Shown piece by piece: positions 46,101 through 50,760 of a stretch of DNA of 64,000 nt. The stretch lies in contig NC_087065.1 in the NCBI RefSeq assembly GCF_963678635.1, positions 44,021,430-44,085,429 on the forward strand. Direction: 5' to 3'. The DNA comes from Symsagittifera roscoffensis. Taxonomy: Eukaryota > Xenacoelomorpha > Acoela > Convolutidae. The notes below the pieces were generated by a model, which was not told where the DNA came from, searched no databases, and worked only from the letters and a program-made list of their open reading frames with translations. The position numbers and the translations under genes were made by a program. The stretch's first letter is position 1. Every line of letters begins with the position of its first letter.

Positions 46101-46665
46101 TTATGAGCCGCAATATTACTGCTTGTTAATATGGAACCAGATTTGAATATATATTTTGATATTATTGTTATGAAGTATTCGCAAACGACACACGAAGACA
46201 AGGCCGTCATAAAAGACAACAAGAGAATCACAGGAGTGTAGTGTTTGCTGAAAAACTTGAATTCGGTTCAAACCTATCTTTAAGTTCACTTGCTGAAAGG
46301 ATCTATTTGATTCGTTTAGGTTCCTGGTCGTTCACCTTTGCTTCATATCAGCCAGTTTTGTCTTCCCCAAAACCTACGTCTGGCGTCGGGCTCCCTTCCG
46401 CAACCTAGTCTGGACAATAATGTGTCCTCTCATTATTATACTGCAGCTCTTCTATTTCTATTCAGACGTACAGACGTACAAAAATACCCCTTTTACGATT
46501 CCAAATACACCTGGACAAGTATGGATAGCGGGGGTTGTGTGGTGTTTGCTGGCTCTTTTTCTGAGCGAAATGGTCAAAGTTTACGAAGTAAGGAAAGCGT
46601 TAAAACAGCACCGCAGAAGCAAATTACAATTTGGAACTAAGCTTGGAATGAATTCTCCATTTTGA
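9829..46665 (+). CDS. TMEM94: TMEM94-like P-type-ATPase-related membrane protein, 20-exon gene (span)
   Basis: Proposed join: 9829-10135, 11899-12787, 15079-15347, 16600-16719, 17416-17603, 20052-20321, 24245-24337, 24392-24478, 29491-29592, 30969-31513, 33188-33628, 37295-37360, 37535-38297, 38619-39203, 39444-40902, 42056-42164, 42926-43100, 43299-43547, 45624-45844, 46320-46665. All introns are GT-AG and reading phase is kept throughout, giving about 2427 residues. Recognised by order and identity of blocks remembered from vertebrate TMEM94: two N-terminal membrane helices, A-domain motif GDVVEIRPGQ (574-583), a second helix pair, VVDKRG in the phosphorylation-loop position (D829), CPDFWDG, SGQIFLGM, AEKLGLETGWNCH, NRAKLPRG, six C-terminal helices and terminal LGMNSPF. 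The family is reported as an ER magnesium-uptake P-type ATPase. The vertebrate protein is about 1356 residues; the excess lies in exons 1-2 and 13-15. No promoter is evident; ATTAAA at 46874 could be a poly(A) signal. Start and exon 12 are least certain. Confidence 0.5.
10171..10545 (+). mobile_element. TIR-A element copy 1 (intron 1)
   Basis: Bounded by AAGAGTCAATGAACG and its exact reverse complement CGTTCATTGACTCTT (15-bp terminal inverted repeats). The 5' end is itself a hairpin. A second hairpin-capable sequence (CCAACTGCCTGTTGG) lies just beyond the 3' TIR. 375 bp, non-coding, in TMEM94 intron 1. The rest of intron 1 shows nothing recognisable. Confidence 0.5.
11899..12787 (+). CDS. TMEM94: TMEM94 exon 2 (low-complexity N-terminal extension)
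   Basis: Residues 103-398. Acceptor TTATCTTTCAG, donor GTGAGT. Most of the exon is a disordered Ser/Arg/Asn/Gln-rich segment with an Asn-Gly-Met-rich stretch near residues 330-375. The last 30 or so residues (SKQALERLFHEVNNELQEF) resemble the amphipathic N-terminal segment of vertebrate TMEM94 before its first membrane helix. That makes the extension part of the same protein rather than a neighbouring gene. Confidence 0.5.
12788..15078. other. TMEM94 intron 2
   Basis: 2.3-kb AT-rich intron. Apart from the hAT-like MITE at 14532-14895, nothing recognisable. An open stretch at 13108-13401 has no similarity I can name and no matching splice phase. Confidence 0.5.
14532..14895 (+). mobile_element. 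hAT-like MITE copy 1, with target duplication
   Basis: Starts CAGGGGCGGATCTAAG and ends with a decayed inverted copy (AATCCGCTGCT). Flanked by AATATGAAT on both sides (14523-14531 and 14896-14904); hAT elements make 8-bp duplications, so one base probably matches by chance. 364 bp, non-coding. CAGGGGCGGAT-type ends are typical of non-autonomous hAT families in invertebrates. Confidence 0.5.
15079..15347 (+). CDS. TMEM94: TMEM94 exon 3 (TM1-TM2)
   Basis: Residues 399-488. Encodes two hydrophobic helices, about 423-439 and 447-467, followed by a basic/acidic amphipathic stretch ending in LLDQIQ, close to the vertebrate IIDQIQ. Two acceptors six bases apart (AG at 15077 and at 15083) are both in frame and would differ by two residues. 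Donor GTTAGT at 15348. Confidence 0.5.
15348..16599. other. TMEM94 intron 3
   Basis: 1.25-kb AT-rich intron. I see no repeat family, RNA gene or further exon in it. Confidence 0.5.
16600..16719 (+). CDS. TMEM94: TMEM94 exon 4
   Basis: Residues 489-528, Gln/Ser/Ala/Asn-rich linker between the first helix pair and the A domain. The vertebrate protein has only a short linker here. Acceptor TTTTTTCAG, donor GTACGA; one-base phase on both sides, so the exon could be skipped without a frameshift. Confidence 0.5.
16720..17415. other. TMEM94 intron 4
   Basis: About 0.7 kb of AT-rich sequence; nothing recognisable. Confidence 0.5.
17416..17603 (+). CDS. TMEM94: TMEM94 exon 5 (actuator domain start)
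   Basis: Residues 529-591. Contains WPSTLYPSLHAP and INLPANLLVRGDVVEIRPGQ, matching the vertebrate TMEM94 segment at this position and the GDxVxLxxGD-type motif at the start of P-type ATPase A domains. Acceptor ACTTCAG, donor GTGGGT, phase 0. Confidence 0.5.
19070..19741 (+). mobile_element. TIR-A element copy 2, interrupted by a SINE
   Basis: Internal TIR-A sequence (AAAGGTCACGAAAAA, CGACTTCTAGGTTCGAAAGT) from about 19070 to 19230, then a SINE. TIR-A resumes at 19608 and ends with CGTTCATTGAATCTT at 19727-19741. The 5' end is too diverged to place. Confidence 0.5.
19231..19607 (+). mobile_element. tRNA-derived SINE-A copy 1
   Basis: Pol III-type A box TGGCTGAGTGA at 19404-19414 and exact B box GGTTCGAGTCC at 19458-19468, spaced as in a tRNA. 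A tRNA-unrelated body and a tail GCGCAGCTTCGCCTCTATG follow. Possible 6-bp target duplication CGTTAG (19225-19230 and 19608-19613) inside a TIR-A copy. Homologous to 20999-21330 and 33738-34117. Confidence 0.5.
20052..20321 (+). CDS. TMEM94: TMEM94 exon 6 (A domain to TM3)
   Basis: Residues 592-681. Includes LNPGETYNP, ETPFVTQLRKCL, RYAVVDFIEKKVIPIAV. It matches the TMEM94 segment leading from the A domain into the third membrane helix. Base composition is noticeably more GC-rich than the flanking introns. Acceptor TTTTTTGTTCAG, donor GTAAGT, phase 0. Confidence 0.5.
20999..21330 (+). mobile_element. tRNA-derived SINE-A copy 2
   Basis: A box TGGCTGAGTGG at 21135-21145 matches the Pol III consensus. 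The B box is mutated (AGCTTCCAATCC). The body and tail (ACGCAGCTTCGCCTCTGTG) align with the copy at 19231. Confidence 0.5.
22577..22765. repeat. Foldback element with 16-bp perfect inverted ends
   Basis: CGAAGTATAAACCAGC at 22577-22592 and its exact reverse complement at 22750-22765. A second nested pair (TATAAACCAGC / GCTGGTTTATA) lies inside each arm. Non-coding, 189 bp; probably a small foldback transposon. Confidence 0.5.
23129..23290. repeat. Palindromic MITE, 162 bp
   Basis: CCTTAAAGTTCAGTTGGAAC at the left and GAATGTTTCGACTGAACTTTAAGG-type sequence at the right pair as inverted repeats of nearly 50 bases with a few mismatches. Single diverged arms recur near 255-290, 20600 and 21430, so it is a dispersed family. 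Confidence 0.5.
24245..24337 (+). CDS. TMEM94: TMEM94 exon 7 (TM3)
   Basis: Residues 682-712, LTGLFINGVLFIAFG plus a short loop. Together with the end of exon 6 it forms the third membrane helix. It is separated from exon 8 by a 54-bp intron, by far the shortest in the gene. Acceptor GCTCTTTCAG, donor GTCAGT, phase 0. Confidence 0.5.
24392..24478 (+). CDS. TMEM94: TMEM94 exon 8
   Basis: Residues 713-741, a hydrophobic segment LTSFFSRGLLYILIGGHVGS ending EMYYMLQ. It lies between TM3 and TM4 in the membrane core. Acceptor TCTTTTCAG, donor GTAAGT, phase 0. It was too short to stand out alone, but both splice sites and phase fit exactly. Confidence 0.5.
25787..26220 (+). mobile_element. TIR-A element copy 3
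   Basis: AAGAGTCCATGAACG at the 5' end and CGTTGATTGACTCTT at the 3' end, with the family core GGAAAAGTCTTAAAATTTGT between. The sequence after the 3' TIR is again of the form CCAGCTGTCTGATGG then CTATG. Confidence 0.5.
26337..26786 (+). mobile_element. TIR-A element copy 4
   Basis: AAGAGTAATGAACG start and CGTTCAGTACTCCTT end. It carries an internal block (CTGCTGAAAGTGACGTAAATAG) shared with the fragment at 7590. The post-TIR hairpin reads CCAATCTTCGATTGG, with base changes on both arms relative to other copies that keep pairing. Confidence 0.5.
27035..27431 (+). mobile_element. TIR-A element copy 5
   Basis: GAGAGTCGCTGAACG start and ATAATTGACTCTT end. The following ~110 bp (to about 27550) also match the flank after copy 6 (30801-30915), so this subfamily or its host segment extends past the TIR. 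Confidence 0.5.
28921..29180 (+). mobile_element. hAT-like MITE copy 2 (truncated)
   Basis: Starts CAGGCTCTGATCTAAA and shares the family body (TTTCTCGAGGGGG, TTTAGGTTGATCAAATTCG). The 3' end is not recognisable. Confidence 0.5.
29491..29592 (+). CDS. TMEM94: TMEM94 exon 9 (TM4)
   Basis: Residues 742-775, IPLVPLLFPVLWLMWTAL. It closely matches the vertebrate block ILPLLFPVLW, the helix that in P-type ATPases precedes the phosphorylation loop. Acceptor GCTTTTTAG, donor GTCAGT, phase 0. It sits in a short GC-richer island after a 5-kb repeat-filled intron. Confidence 0.5.
29754..30800 (+). mobile_element. TIR-A element copy 6 (host of nested element)
   Basis: Diverged 5' end AAGAATCGAGGAA at 29754 and 3' end CGTTCATCGACTCGT at 30786-30800. 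The core is interrupted between ACGTGGTC (29951) and its repeat at 30559. Removing the insert restores the family sequence exactly. Confidence 0.5.
29959..30558. mobile_element. 600-bp nested TIR element with tRNA-like ends and perfect 8-bp TSD
   Basis: Begins GGATCAATTGAGCAATCTCT and ends in its exact reverse complement. Target duplication ACGTGGTC at 29951-29958 and 30559-30566. Poly-G runs lie next to both TIRs. Subterminal GGGGAGATAGCTCAATTGG and GGGGAGATAGCTCAATAGG resemble a tRNA 5' end with Pol III A box. No transposase. An 8-bp duplication suggests the hAT superfamily, but the ends are not the usual CAG type. Confidence 0.5.
30969..31513 (+). CDS. TMEM94: TMEM94 exon 10 (degenerate phosphorylation loop)
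   Basis: Residues 776-957. Has SGMSPSLSRTSNLLYGLGS, then SVVDKRGVLSWPNP with D829 (codon 31128-31130) in the place of the P-type ATPase DKTGT aspartate. The vertebrate protein has DKQG. A short variable acidic stretch follows, then VHFDDERWQQHLPSLKPLGLN, strongly conserved in TMEM94. Acceptor TTGTTCAG, donor GTGAGA with a two-base carry. Confidence 0.5.
31514..33187. other. TMEM94 intron 10
   Basis: 1.7-kb intron with a hAT-like MITE at 32460-32856 in inverse orientation. Nothing else recognisable. Confidence 0.5.
32460..32856 (-). mobile_element. hAT-like MITE copy 3 (reverse orientation)
   Basis: Both ends intact: CAGGGGCGGATTTAGG at the left and CCTAGATCTGCCTTTG at the right. Internal sequence is the reverse complement of the copies at 14.5 and 47 kb (for example TTTTCTGCGCCACAAG on the minus strand). 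The 8-bp flanks match poorly. Confidence 0.5.
33188..33628 (+). CDS. TMEM94: TMEM94 exon 11 (nucleotide-binding-domain region)
   Basis: Residues 957-1103. Begins CACELSEAIGF (vertebrate CELARLIGF) and contains PFPFLCSVVVHDTSTG, FTQGTADMLCDVCPDFWDGK and SLSAYCTAFAYRP, all TMEM94 hallmarks. Acceptor ATATTTAG, donor GTGAGA. Two-base phase at both ends. Confidence 0.5.
33738..34117 (+). mobile_element. tRNA-derived SINE-A copy 3 (diverged)
   Basis: Has the TGTGACTAGTGTTTTTTGG lead, a duplicated B-box region (CAGGATTGAATCCGATACG then CAGGATCGTATCCGATACG) and the tail GCGCAGCTTTGTCTCTG. Aligns with copies at 19231 and 20999. Confidence 0.5.
34343..35040 (+). repeat. Degenerate tandem repeat array, second copy
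   Basis: Five diverged units with the CCTGTAGTTGG..CTGTCAGGGTACTCTCA core (starting near 34415, 34590, 34679, 34850 and 34975), preceded by AAGCTATATCGGATATTGCA. Same element as at 6929-7440. Confidence 0.5.
35095..35340 (+). repeat. SINE-B-like element, canonical B box
   Basis: GGTTCGAAACC at 35169-35179 matches the tRNA B-box consensus, followed by GAGGACCTGTTTTTTTTT, which would end Pol III transcription. The flanks match 8030-8270. Confidence 0.5.
36230..36775 (+). repeat. Repeat F copy 1
   Basis: Contains TTTTTCGGCTTCATGGTTGTCG, CGGTTTAGTTTC, GATTTTCTGAAGAAAAT and ends in GCAAGTGGTACGAAGCTCAG. The same order recurs at 41340-41715. Its tail is related to that of the SINE-A family. Confidence 0.5.
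37295..37360 (+). CDS. TMEM94: TMEM94 exon 12 (tentative micro-exon)
   Basis: A 66-base candidate, residues 1104-1125, including ENVHSTDFVSDAKGLAK. The acceptor TTTGTTTTAG is good; the donor GTTGGT is weak. It keeps frame whether included or skipped. The vertebrate protein has an acidic segment ending ALSGQIF at this spot, which this peptide loosely resembles. It is supported by phase and position only. Confidence 0.5.
37535..38297 (+). CDS. TMEM94: TMEM94 exon 13 (P-domain part and start of insertion)
   Basis: Residues 1126-1380. The first 65 residues are conserved: AQSGQIFLGMVVMQYKA, RCIRFVHFSHENELRSRIF and AEKLGLETGWNCHVSL. In canonical P-type ATPases this region carries a TGD motif, which is absent here as in other TMEM94 proteins. 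After about residue 1193 the exon becomes disordered and His/Gln/Asn/Ser-rich, with clusters such as HQPHNQHQHPHN. Acceptor TTTTTCAG, donor GTAAGT, phase 0. Confidence 0.5.
38619..39203 (+). CDS. TMEM94: TMEM94 exon 14 (insertion, Cys-containing)
   Basis: Residues 1381-1575, wholly within the insertion absent from vertebrates. Ser/Asn/Gln-rich with a cysteine cluster VQCQCCSTQLDVC and later CRDPKC. Acceptor TGCCTCTTAG is phase 0. The donor is taken as GTTAGA at 39204 because it ends in phase 0 and joins the phase-0 acceptor of exon 15; reading on would stop at 39242. No known domain recognised. Confidence 0.5.
39444..40902 (+). CDS. TMEM94: TMEM94 exon 15 (insertion and P-domain re-entry)
   Basis: Residues 1576-2061. 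Begins ASRKYVEIGVQT, then a long Asn/His/Ser/Gln-rich stretch with paired cysteines (CYQCS, CTQPCC, LCNQC) and a PxxPxR-type motif APPVPVRR at residues 1913-1920. The last 50 residues return to conserved TMEM94: SNRAKLPRGVENIRPHL and NVPLLVPLFTDCTPE. Acceptor TTGGTTTAG, donor GTATGT with one-base carry. Confidence 0.5.
40903..42055. other. TMEM94 intron 15
   Basis: 1.15-kb intron containing repeat-F copy 2 (41340-41715) with the tail GCAAGTGGTACGAAGCTCAG. No other feature seen. Confidence 0.5.
41340..41715 (+). repeat. Repeat F copy 2
   Basis: Aligns in order with 36230-36775 (TTTTTCGGCTTTAGTCTTGTCG, CTCGGTTTAGTTTC, GATTTTCTTCCGCCAAAAT) and ends GAAGCTCAGCTTCACCTCTG. Confidence 0.5.
42056..42164 (+). 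CDS. TMEM94: TMEM94 exon 16 (hinge-motif position)
   Basis: Residues 2062-2097. Reads MVNIMQENSEIVCVYGSSLN then IFLQSDVS. This aligns with the P-type ATPase GDGxND...ADVGIAM region; YGSSLN (2080-2085) replaces GDGxND while QSDVSIG keeps the ADVGI shape. The vertebrate protein is similarly degenerate (LGSSAN). The donor used is GTTAGA at 42165, because its two-base phase restores SDVSIG with exon 17; a GT at 42160 would break frame. Confidence 0.5.
42390..42808 (+). mobile_element. TIR-A element copy 7 (intron 16)
   Basis: The 5' end TTAGAGTCAATGAACG with the full hairpin to GTTCAGACTCTT is the best-preserved in the window. 3' end GCGTACATTAACTTTT, then CCAACTGTCGGTTGG. It fills most of the intron between exons 16 and 17. 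Confidence 0.5.
42926..43100 (+). CDS. TMEM94: TMEM94 exon 17
   Basis: Residues 2098-2156. IGVMPYVPQPC, then DGRHLSPLGLASALGALPCS, matching the vertebrate stretch with DGLSPLQLSGQLNSLPCS. Acceptor GATTGTAG, donor GTAAGT, phase 0. Cytoplasmic segment before TM5. Confidence 0.5.
43299..43547 (+). CDS. TMEM94: TMEM94 exon 18 (TM5-TM6)
   Basis: Residues 2157-2239. Helices at about 2167-2189 and 2198-2216, then a loop ending RKNYSKILKT, like vertebrate GKNLQSIPKKT. The donor GTAAAT at 43548 lies inside the first unit of a 19-bp tandem repeat: the final 13 exonic bases plus six intronic bases are the repeat unit. Acceptor TTATTATAG, phase 0 at both ends. Confidence 0.5.
43535..45190. repeat. 19-bp minisatellite starting on a splice junction
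   Basis: Unit AATACTCAAAACGGTACAT, roughly 75-80 more or less diverged copies over about 1.65 kb, with the best identity at the 5' end. The first unit (43535-43553) is 13 bases of exon 18 plus the six-base donor GTAAAT. Later units carry GTACAT instead. Interrupted by a 164-bp insertion at 44296-44459. Confidence 0.5.
44296..44459. mobile_element. 164-bp TA-flanked MITE inside the minisatellite
   Basis: Ends TTACGAGGCCAAATTG and CAGTTTGGCCTCGTAA are inverted repeats, with TA at each outer edge, as in Tc1/mariner-type insertions. Unlike the array in sequence and GC content. No coding capacity. Confidence 0.5.
45437..45531. repeat. Near-perfect 46-bp palindrome with 3-base loop
   Basis: Left arm 45437-45482 and right arm 45486-45531 pair at 43 of 46 positions around AAC. 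Just upstream (45416-45436) part of the arm (TTTCTGCATGTAT) is repeated in direct orientation. It lies in intron 18 between the minisatellite and exon 19. Confidence 0.5.
45624..45844 (+). CDS. TMEM94: TMEM94 exon 19 (TM7)
   Basis: Residues 2240-2312. A long hydrophobic helix (about 2244-2274, EFIVVFAMRFLPTCLLLPLM...), then a loop with possible N-glycosylation sites (NST, NLT). That loop would be lumenal if topology follows P-type ATPases. Acceptor TTTTTTTCAG, donor GTGCGT with two-base carry completing a Trp codon. Confidence 0.5.
45845..46319. other. TMEM94 intron 19
   Basis: About 0.5 kb of AT-rich sequence; nothing recognisable. Confidence 0.5.
46320..46665 (+). CDS. TMEM94: TMEM94 exon 20 (TM8-TM10 and C-terminus)
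   Basis: Residues 2313-2427 and stop. Helices at about 2314-2328, 2341-2360 and 2380-2398, then a basic tail RKALKQHRRSKLQ and terminal TKLGMNSPF. As I recall, the last eight or so residues are identical to the vertebrate terminus. The GMN triplet has been discussed in connection with magnesium selectivity in this family. Acceptor TTCGTTTAG. Confidence 0.5.
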
Positions 46666-46968
46666 TTAGTAGATTCAACTGACACTTGCTTATTTATTTA
46701 ACGTTTTCAAGAAAAAAAAACATTTCAAACGTGTCGCAGAAATACATTTAACATGCCATTCTCTAAAAAAAATTACAAGTGTCAGTTCGTCAATGTGATG
46801 AAATTGTAATGGTAATTTGATTTACTTTTTGTAATTTTTATTTTAGTTCATTCAATGGCCTCTATAAATTATCATTAAAAAATAATTTGACGTAAATTCA
46901 TTAAGCTTCCGTTCAAGCTTCCGAAAGTAAATTGAAAGGAAAACAGTTTTTTAATTGAATACTATGTA

Positions 46969-47286
46969 CAGGCGCGGATCTAGGAATTTCTCACTTTGAA
47001 AATTTTGTCGACCTTTTTTTTGTTTTAGGTCAACCAAATTGATTTTTTGAGCTCTCCCAAATCCGTATAAAGACCCTAATTTGACAGGCATATTTGTGAA
47101 AAAAACTGGCCAAAAAGGCGTTTTTATGCACTTTTTGCAAAATTTCTACCAAAGGCGCCTTTAGAACAATTTTAGATTTTAGGGTCCGTCACAAGAAATG
47201 GATATCTCAAAATAGTACAAAGGGGGACCCTTTGGGTCGGCAGGGCGACGAATCCGTGGGGGGGGGGGGGGGGGCGGACGCTACTG
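46969..47286 (+). mobile_element. hAT-like MITE copy 4, with 7/8 target duplication
   Basis: Starts CAGGCGCGGATCTAGG, ends GGCGGACGCTACTG. Flanks ACTATGTA (46961-46968) and ACTATGGA (47287-47294) match at seven of eight positions. Contains a poly-G run near 47258-47275. Lies about 300 bp after the TMEM94 stop. Confidence 0.5.
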
Positions 47287-47574
47287 ACTATGGATCCTAT
47301 GTTCGGACGCTGACTACCCAATCTAAAAAAATCGATTTTGTTTCGAGATAGATTGTCATATTGGTTAAAAGATTGAGGGAAATGATTTCGCATCAAAAAG
47401 TGTAAAAGTTGTCCTAGAGGTATCTGTTCCGACCACGTAATGTGCTGGAAGTATGTATTCTGTGAAATACATGTCTTTTAACTCAAAATCAAGTATCACA
47501 AACACATTTCCTGACAATTCGTAGTCAATGCTGAACAAAATTTTGCATCGCAGCAATTTCAAAGAAACTAGTGT

Positions 47575-48448
47575 TGATATATCGGTTACATGACAAAAGA
47601 TCCCTTACCTTAAGATCCCAAACGAGAAGATTCCAGTCAATAAGATACCATTCCAAAAGATACCTCGTTCTAAAATCGCCCACGACATAAGATACCATAA
47701 TAAAATAACAAAGATTCGTATGTCTTAAGATACCATAATAAAATAACAAAGATTCTCGCTGTTTGATTCGTACGTCTTTTTAAGGCCCAATTCGGATATT
47801 TTTCGCATAAAGCTCTGACAGAGGTGAAAATAGCATCCCTTAATGTCAGTTTCGTAATGAGAGGTAAAAGCACTCAGAGCCGCAATTTCAAAGTCGATCA
47901 AAATTCTTTCCGGGGTTACGTCACCGATAAGCGATTTGAGTGCGGTTAGGAATTTGTTATAGGTTGATAAACGCTTATTGTAAAAGCTGACTGGGGCAAA
48001 ACAGTAAAACTGACTGGGGCAAATTTTGAAAGTACCGTCTACAAGCCAGGTTTGTTGTACAATTTAAGTGCATTGAGGTTCTCAATGTCGCCAAAAATTA
48101 GTATGCGTTCCGTATCTTGTTTTCCGCTATCAAAAAGACAAAATTGCTTAAAACGATCGGGTACTTCGAAATGACGGTCATCTGTGGCAATAGTGGGCAG
48201 GGATGTCGTTTGTTTACTTCTGTTTAAAGTTCGTGTTAGCGCCGACCGTGAGAACAAAGATATCATTACTCTAGATTTATGTCTGCTTACACTTTGATCA
48301 AGATTTTTGTTCATAATCCATGTGATCTTCTTAATTGGCATGGGATTTTATGGTATGGGCGATTTTTATACAAGGGATCTTTTGGTATGGTATCTTTTGT
48401 CATGAGAGCTTTTGGTATGGTATCTTTTGTCCTGACACCGATATATCA
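47575..48448 (-). mobile_element. Decayed Mutator-like (MULE) element with long inverted ends
   Basis: Outer ends TGATATATCGGTTACATGAC and the inverted GTCCTGACACCGATATATCA begin inverted arms of roughly 110-150 bp made of repeated CAAAAGATACCATACC-type blocks. Between them the minus strand encodes part of a MULE-type transposase. No 9-bp target duplication found. Confidence 0.5.
47740..48341 (-). pseudogene. MULE transposase fragment
   Basis: On the minus strand RFKQFCLFDSGKQDTERILI and FGDIENLNALK lead, across one in-line reading, into LVDGTFKICPSQFY and then FLTALKSLIGDVTPERILID and FEIAA. These are hallmarks of the MULE domain (first catalytic Asp in the VDGTFK block, second in the LIDFE block). 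The central block is shortened and the C-terminal part containing the final Glu is lost or frameshifted, so the protein cannot be active. Confidence 0.5.
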
Positions 48449-49301
48449 TGGTTTTACCGGGATTGATTTTCAGCAAGCGTATGTTGACAAATTTCCATCG
48501 GATAAAAGAAACAAAAAATATATTTGTGAACATGTTGCTTAAATATTTAAATGTAGAATCGCTGAAATCGAATATCCAAAAAAAAATGATTTTCTTTATA
48601 AATTTGGAGTTAATAAGAAGGCGTCAAAGGTGCAGTTGCAAAGCTGTGCAAAAAAATATAATCGATTTGTACTCTTCTCATAATGGAAAACTCTGCTTCC
48701 ATTGAAAAAAATATCACGACTGGAAATTATTTTATTTATTAAAACTTAAGAGAAATGGACTTATGAGTACATTAATCAATTTTGATCAGAACTATTGATT
48801 CTCGTGTGACCAAAAATTGATTTAATCACTTCAATTTGGTAAATTGCTGCATTTAATTCGCCTACGTACAGTCTGACTGATCCATCTGAGAAAAATTCTG
48901 AGAACGGGTTGAATAAAAAATAGAATTACTTCATGTTGGAAACACGAATGAAGATGTTATCCAGTGGATAGTAAGAAAACTCAGCTTATCAGATAGTTCA
49001 TACATGTACTAAAACAAGAAACATATTATTATATTGATAGAATTCCTCGGCTCTACATATACATATATAACCAGTTGGTATATTTACATAATCTAAAGAG
49101 ATCTGTGATAATACGTTATTTGTAAACCTAACTCATTATGTACTAGTTCTTATGAGTTCTGACTCTGACATGCTTTCGAGGTCAGTTCAAAACAGAAACA
49201 GATTCTCGTTTAACAAACTGAATTTAAATTGAACAAACTCTTCTTATTTCGAACGCCATTCAGAATCTCAATCCAGCTATAGACATTCCGTGGGTATAAT
49301 T
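48449..49301. other. Stretch before the first LTR retroelement
   Basis: AT-rich; probably includes the 5' LTR or leader of the element that follows (a TATATAA near 49060), but no matching 3' LTR could be found, so LTR limits are not given. Confidence 0.5.
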
Positions 49302-49363
49302 TGGCGCAGCCAGCAGTTACGAAAAACCCATTATGAATTACGCCTTTCTGGCAAAAAGCCTCG

Positions 49364-50362
49364 GTGGACCCACCAATAGAGTGGGACAAGAGGAACCAAC
49401 AATTATTCCTAGGCCTCATCGCCAAAGACGGTATAGATTTATCAAAGCTACTGCAAAACCCCACTGCATATAGTCGTCCCCAAGAACCAGGATATGAACT
49501 CCCGATAGATGGTGAAACAAATGTCCAGATTCGTGATAACAACCTTCGGAATCAAGAAAAGAAAGTGACATGGGAAAATCAATGCGCACACTTAGATAAT
49601 CTTGGTCCAACAGTAGACGGCGTCCCATGGGGTGAAGCAGATATTAAATGTAGAAGCTACATTCATGTGCTTGGGAGCTGAGGGCCAAAGAAGAGTGTCA
49701 CAAATTTACCCAGACCTCAGAATCCAAGAAATTACAACCAGAAACTTCTGGGAACGCCTGAAACGTCTATTTGTCAAGGAAAGAAATGTCACCTTCGATA
49801 GATACGAAGCGTTTACCCGAAAACAAGGGAAAACCGAAACATTCGAGCAATACCACTGCAATCTAACGGAATTAGTGGTGAAAGGGAACATCAAGTGCAT
49901 GAACTGTAATGATGGGAGACTGGGGACAGAAATAATTAGGGACCTTTTCACCTCTAACATGTCCAACGACGAAGTGCAAAAAGACCTTCTGGCGGAAACA
50001 AAGACACCTGATCAAGCATTGCAATATGCAATTAGAAGAGAAAAGGGTTTTGAAAACCAACTGCTCATCCGGAAGCAGGTATCAGTACCAACCACGCAAA
50101 TAACCACAATCAAGGCGAGGACGACACCGGCAGTCACAACAGCAACGTGGAAACCTACATCGCCAGTCCACAGAACAAAAACAAAAAGTGTACAAAACGG
50201 GGACACTATGCACGTTTATGTAAATCATCAGAGGTAAACGCCATTCAGGACGATCAGACAACAGAACAGGTAGCACAGGACACAGACGTTGCCGGTTATG
50301 TAAACTACATGCAGGCGGGCAATCTCATTCCCGGTTGGGAACTAGTACATCCAGACGGTTGA
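49364..50362 (+). pseudogene. Retroelement 1 gag with zinc knuckle
   Basis: Three overlapping frames read as one gag: 49364-49681, 49632-50237 and 50147-50362, so at least two frameshifts. The middle part has a WERLKRLF / FDRYEAFTRKQG / FEQYHCNL pattern like the second element's gag. The last frame has a knuckle-like KKCTKRGHYARLCKS (the first Cys of a CCHC is not visible). Confidence 0.5.
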
Positions 50363-50760
50363 ACTACAAACACAATTCGTTTTGAGAGCAAAACAGTCAA
50401 CCAAATTGACGAAACCGATCTCAAAGGACACTTAGTAAGGGTTAGATGCGGCCAGAACGACTTGGTGTTTATTGCGGACACCGGATTGCCAGCGTCCTTC
50501 ATAAATCAACGGACGGCGAACCTGATCGATGGTAGATTCAGCAAGACGGACGCAAACAACCGAAAACGACGAGGCAAAAAGAATGGTCTGCCATAATGGA
50601 TACAAAATCCCATCGTTTGGACGAGTTGTCGCACCTATTGAATCGGGAGGATGGGCTCTCGACACAACTTCACTGATAGTGGTAGATGACAAGCGGGTAA
50701 ATATTCTTGGAAAAAACATCCTACCGCAAATGAGAATTCAACTCCAACAAAAACCAGCTG
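50363..50760 (+). pseudogene. Retroelement 1 protease
   Basis: Aspartic protease active-site motif ADTG at 50474-50485 within VFIADTGLPASFIN. The downstream part is in another frame (from 50529) and includes NILGKNILPQM, like the GxDxL end of retroviral-type proteases. Confidence 0.5.

Noticed and set aside
49020-49301. 5' LTR of retroelement 1
   Set aside because: TATA-like sequence and a following primer-binding site fit, but no second copy exists in the window to define the LTR.
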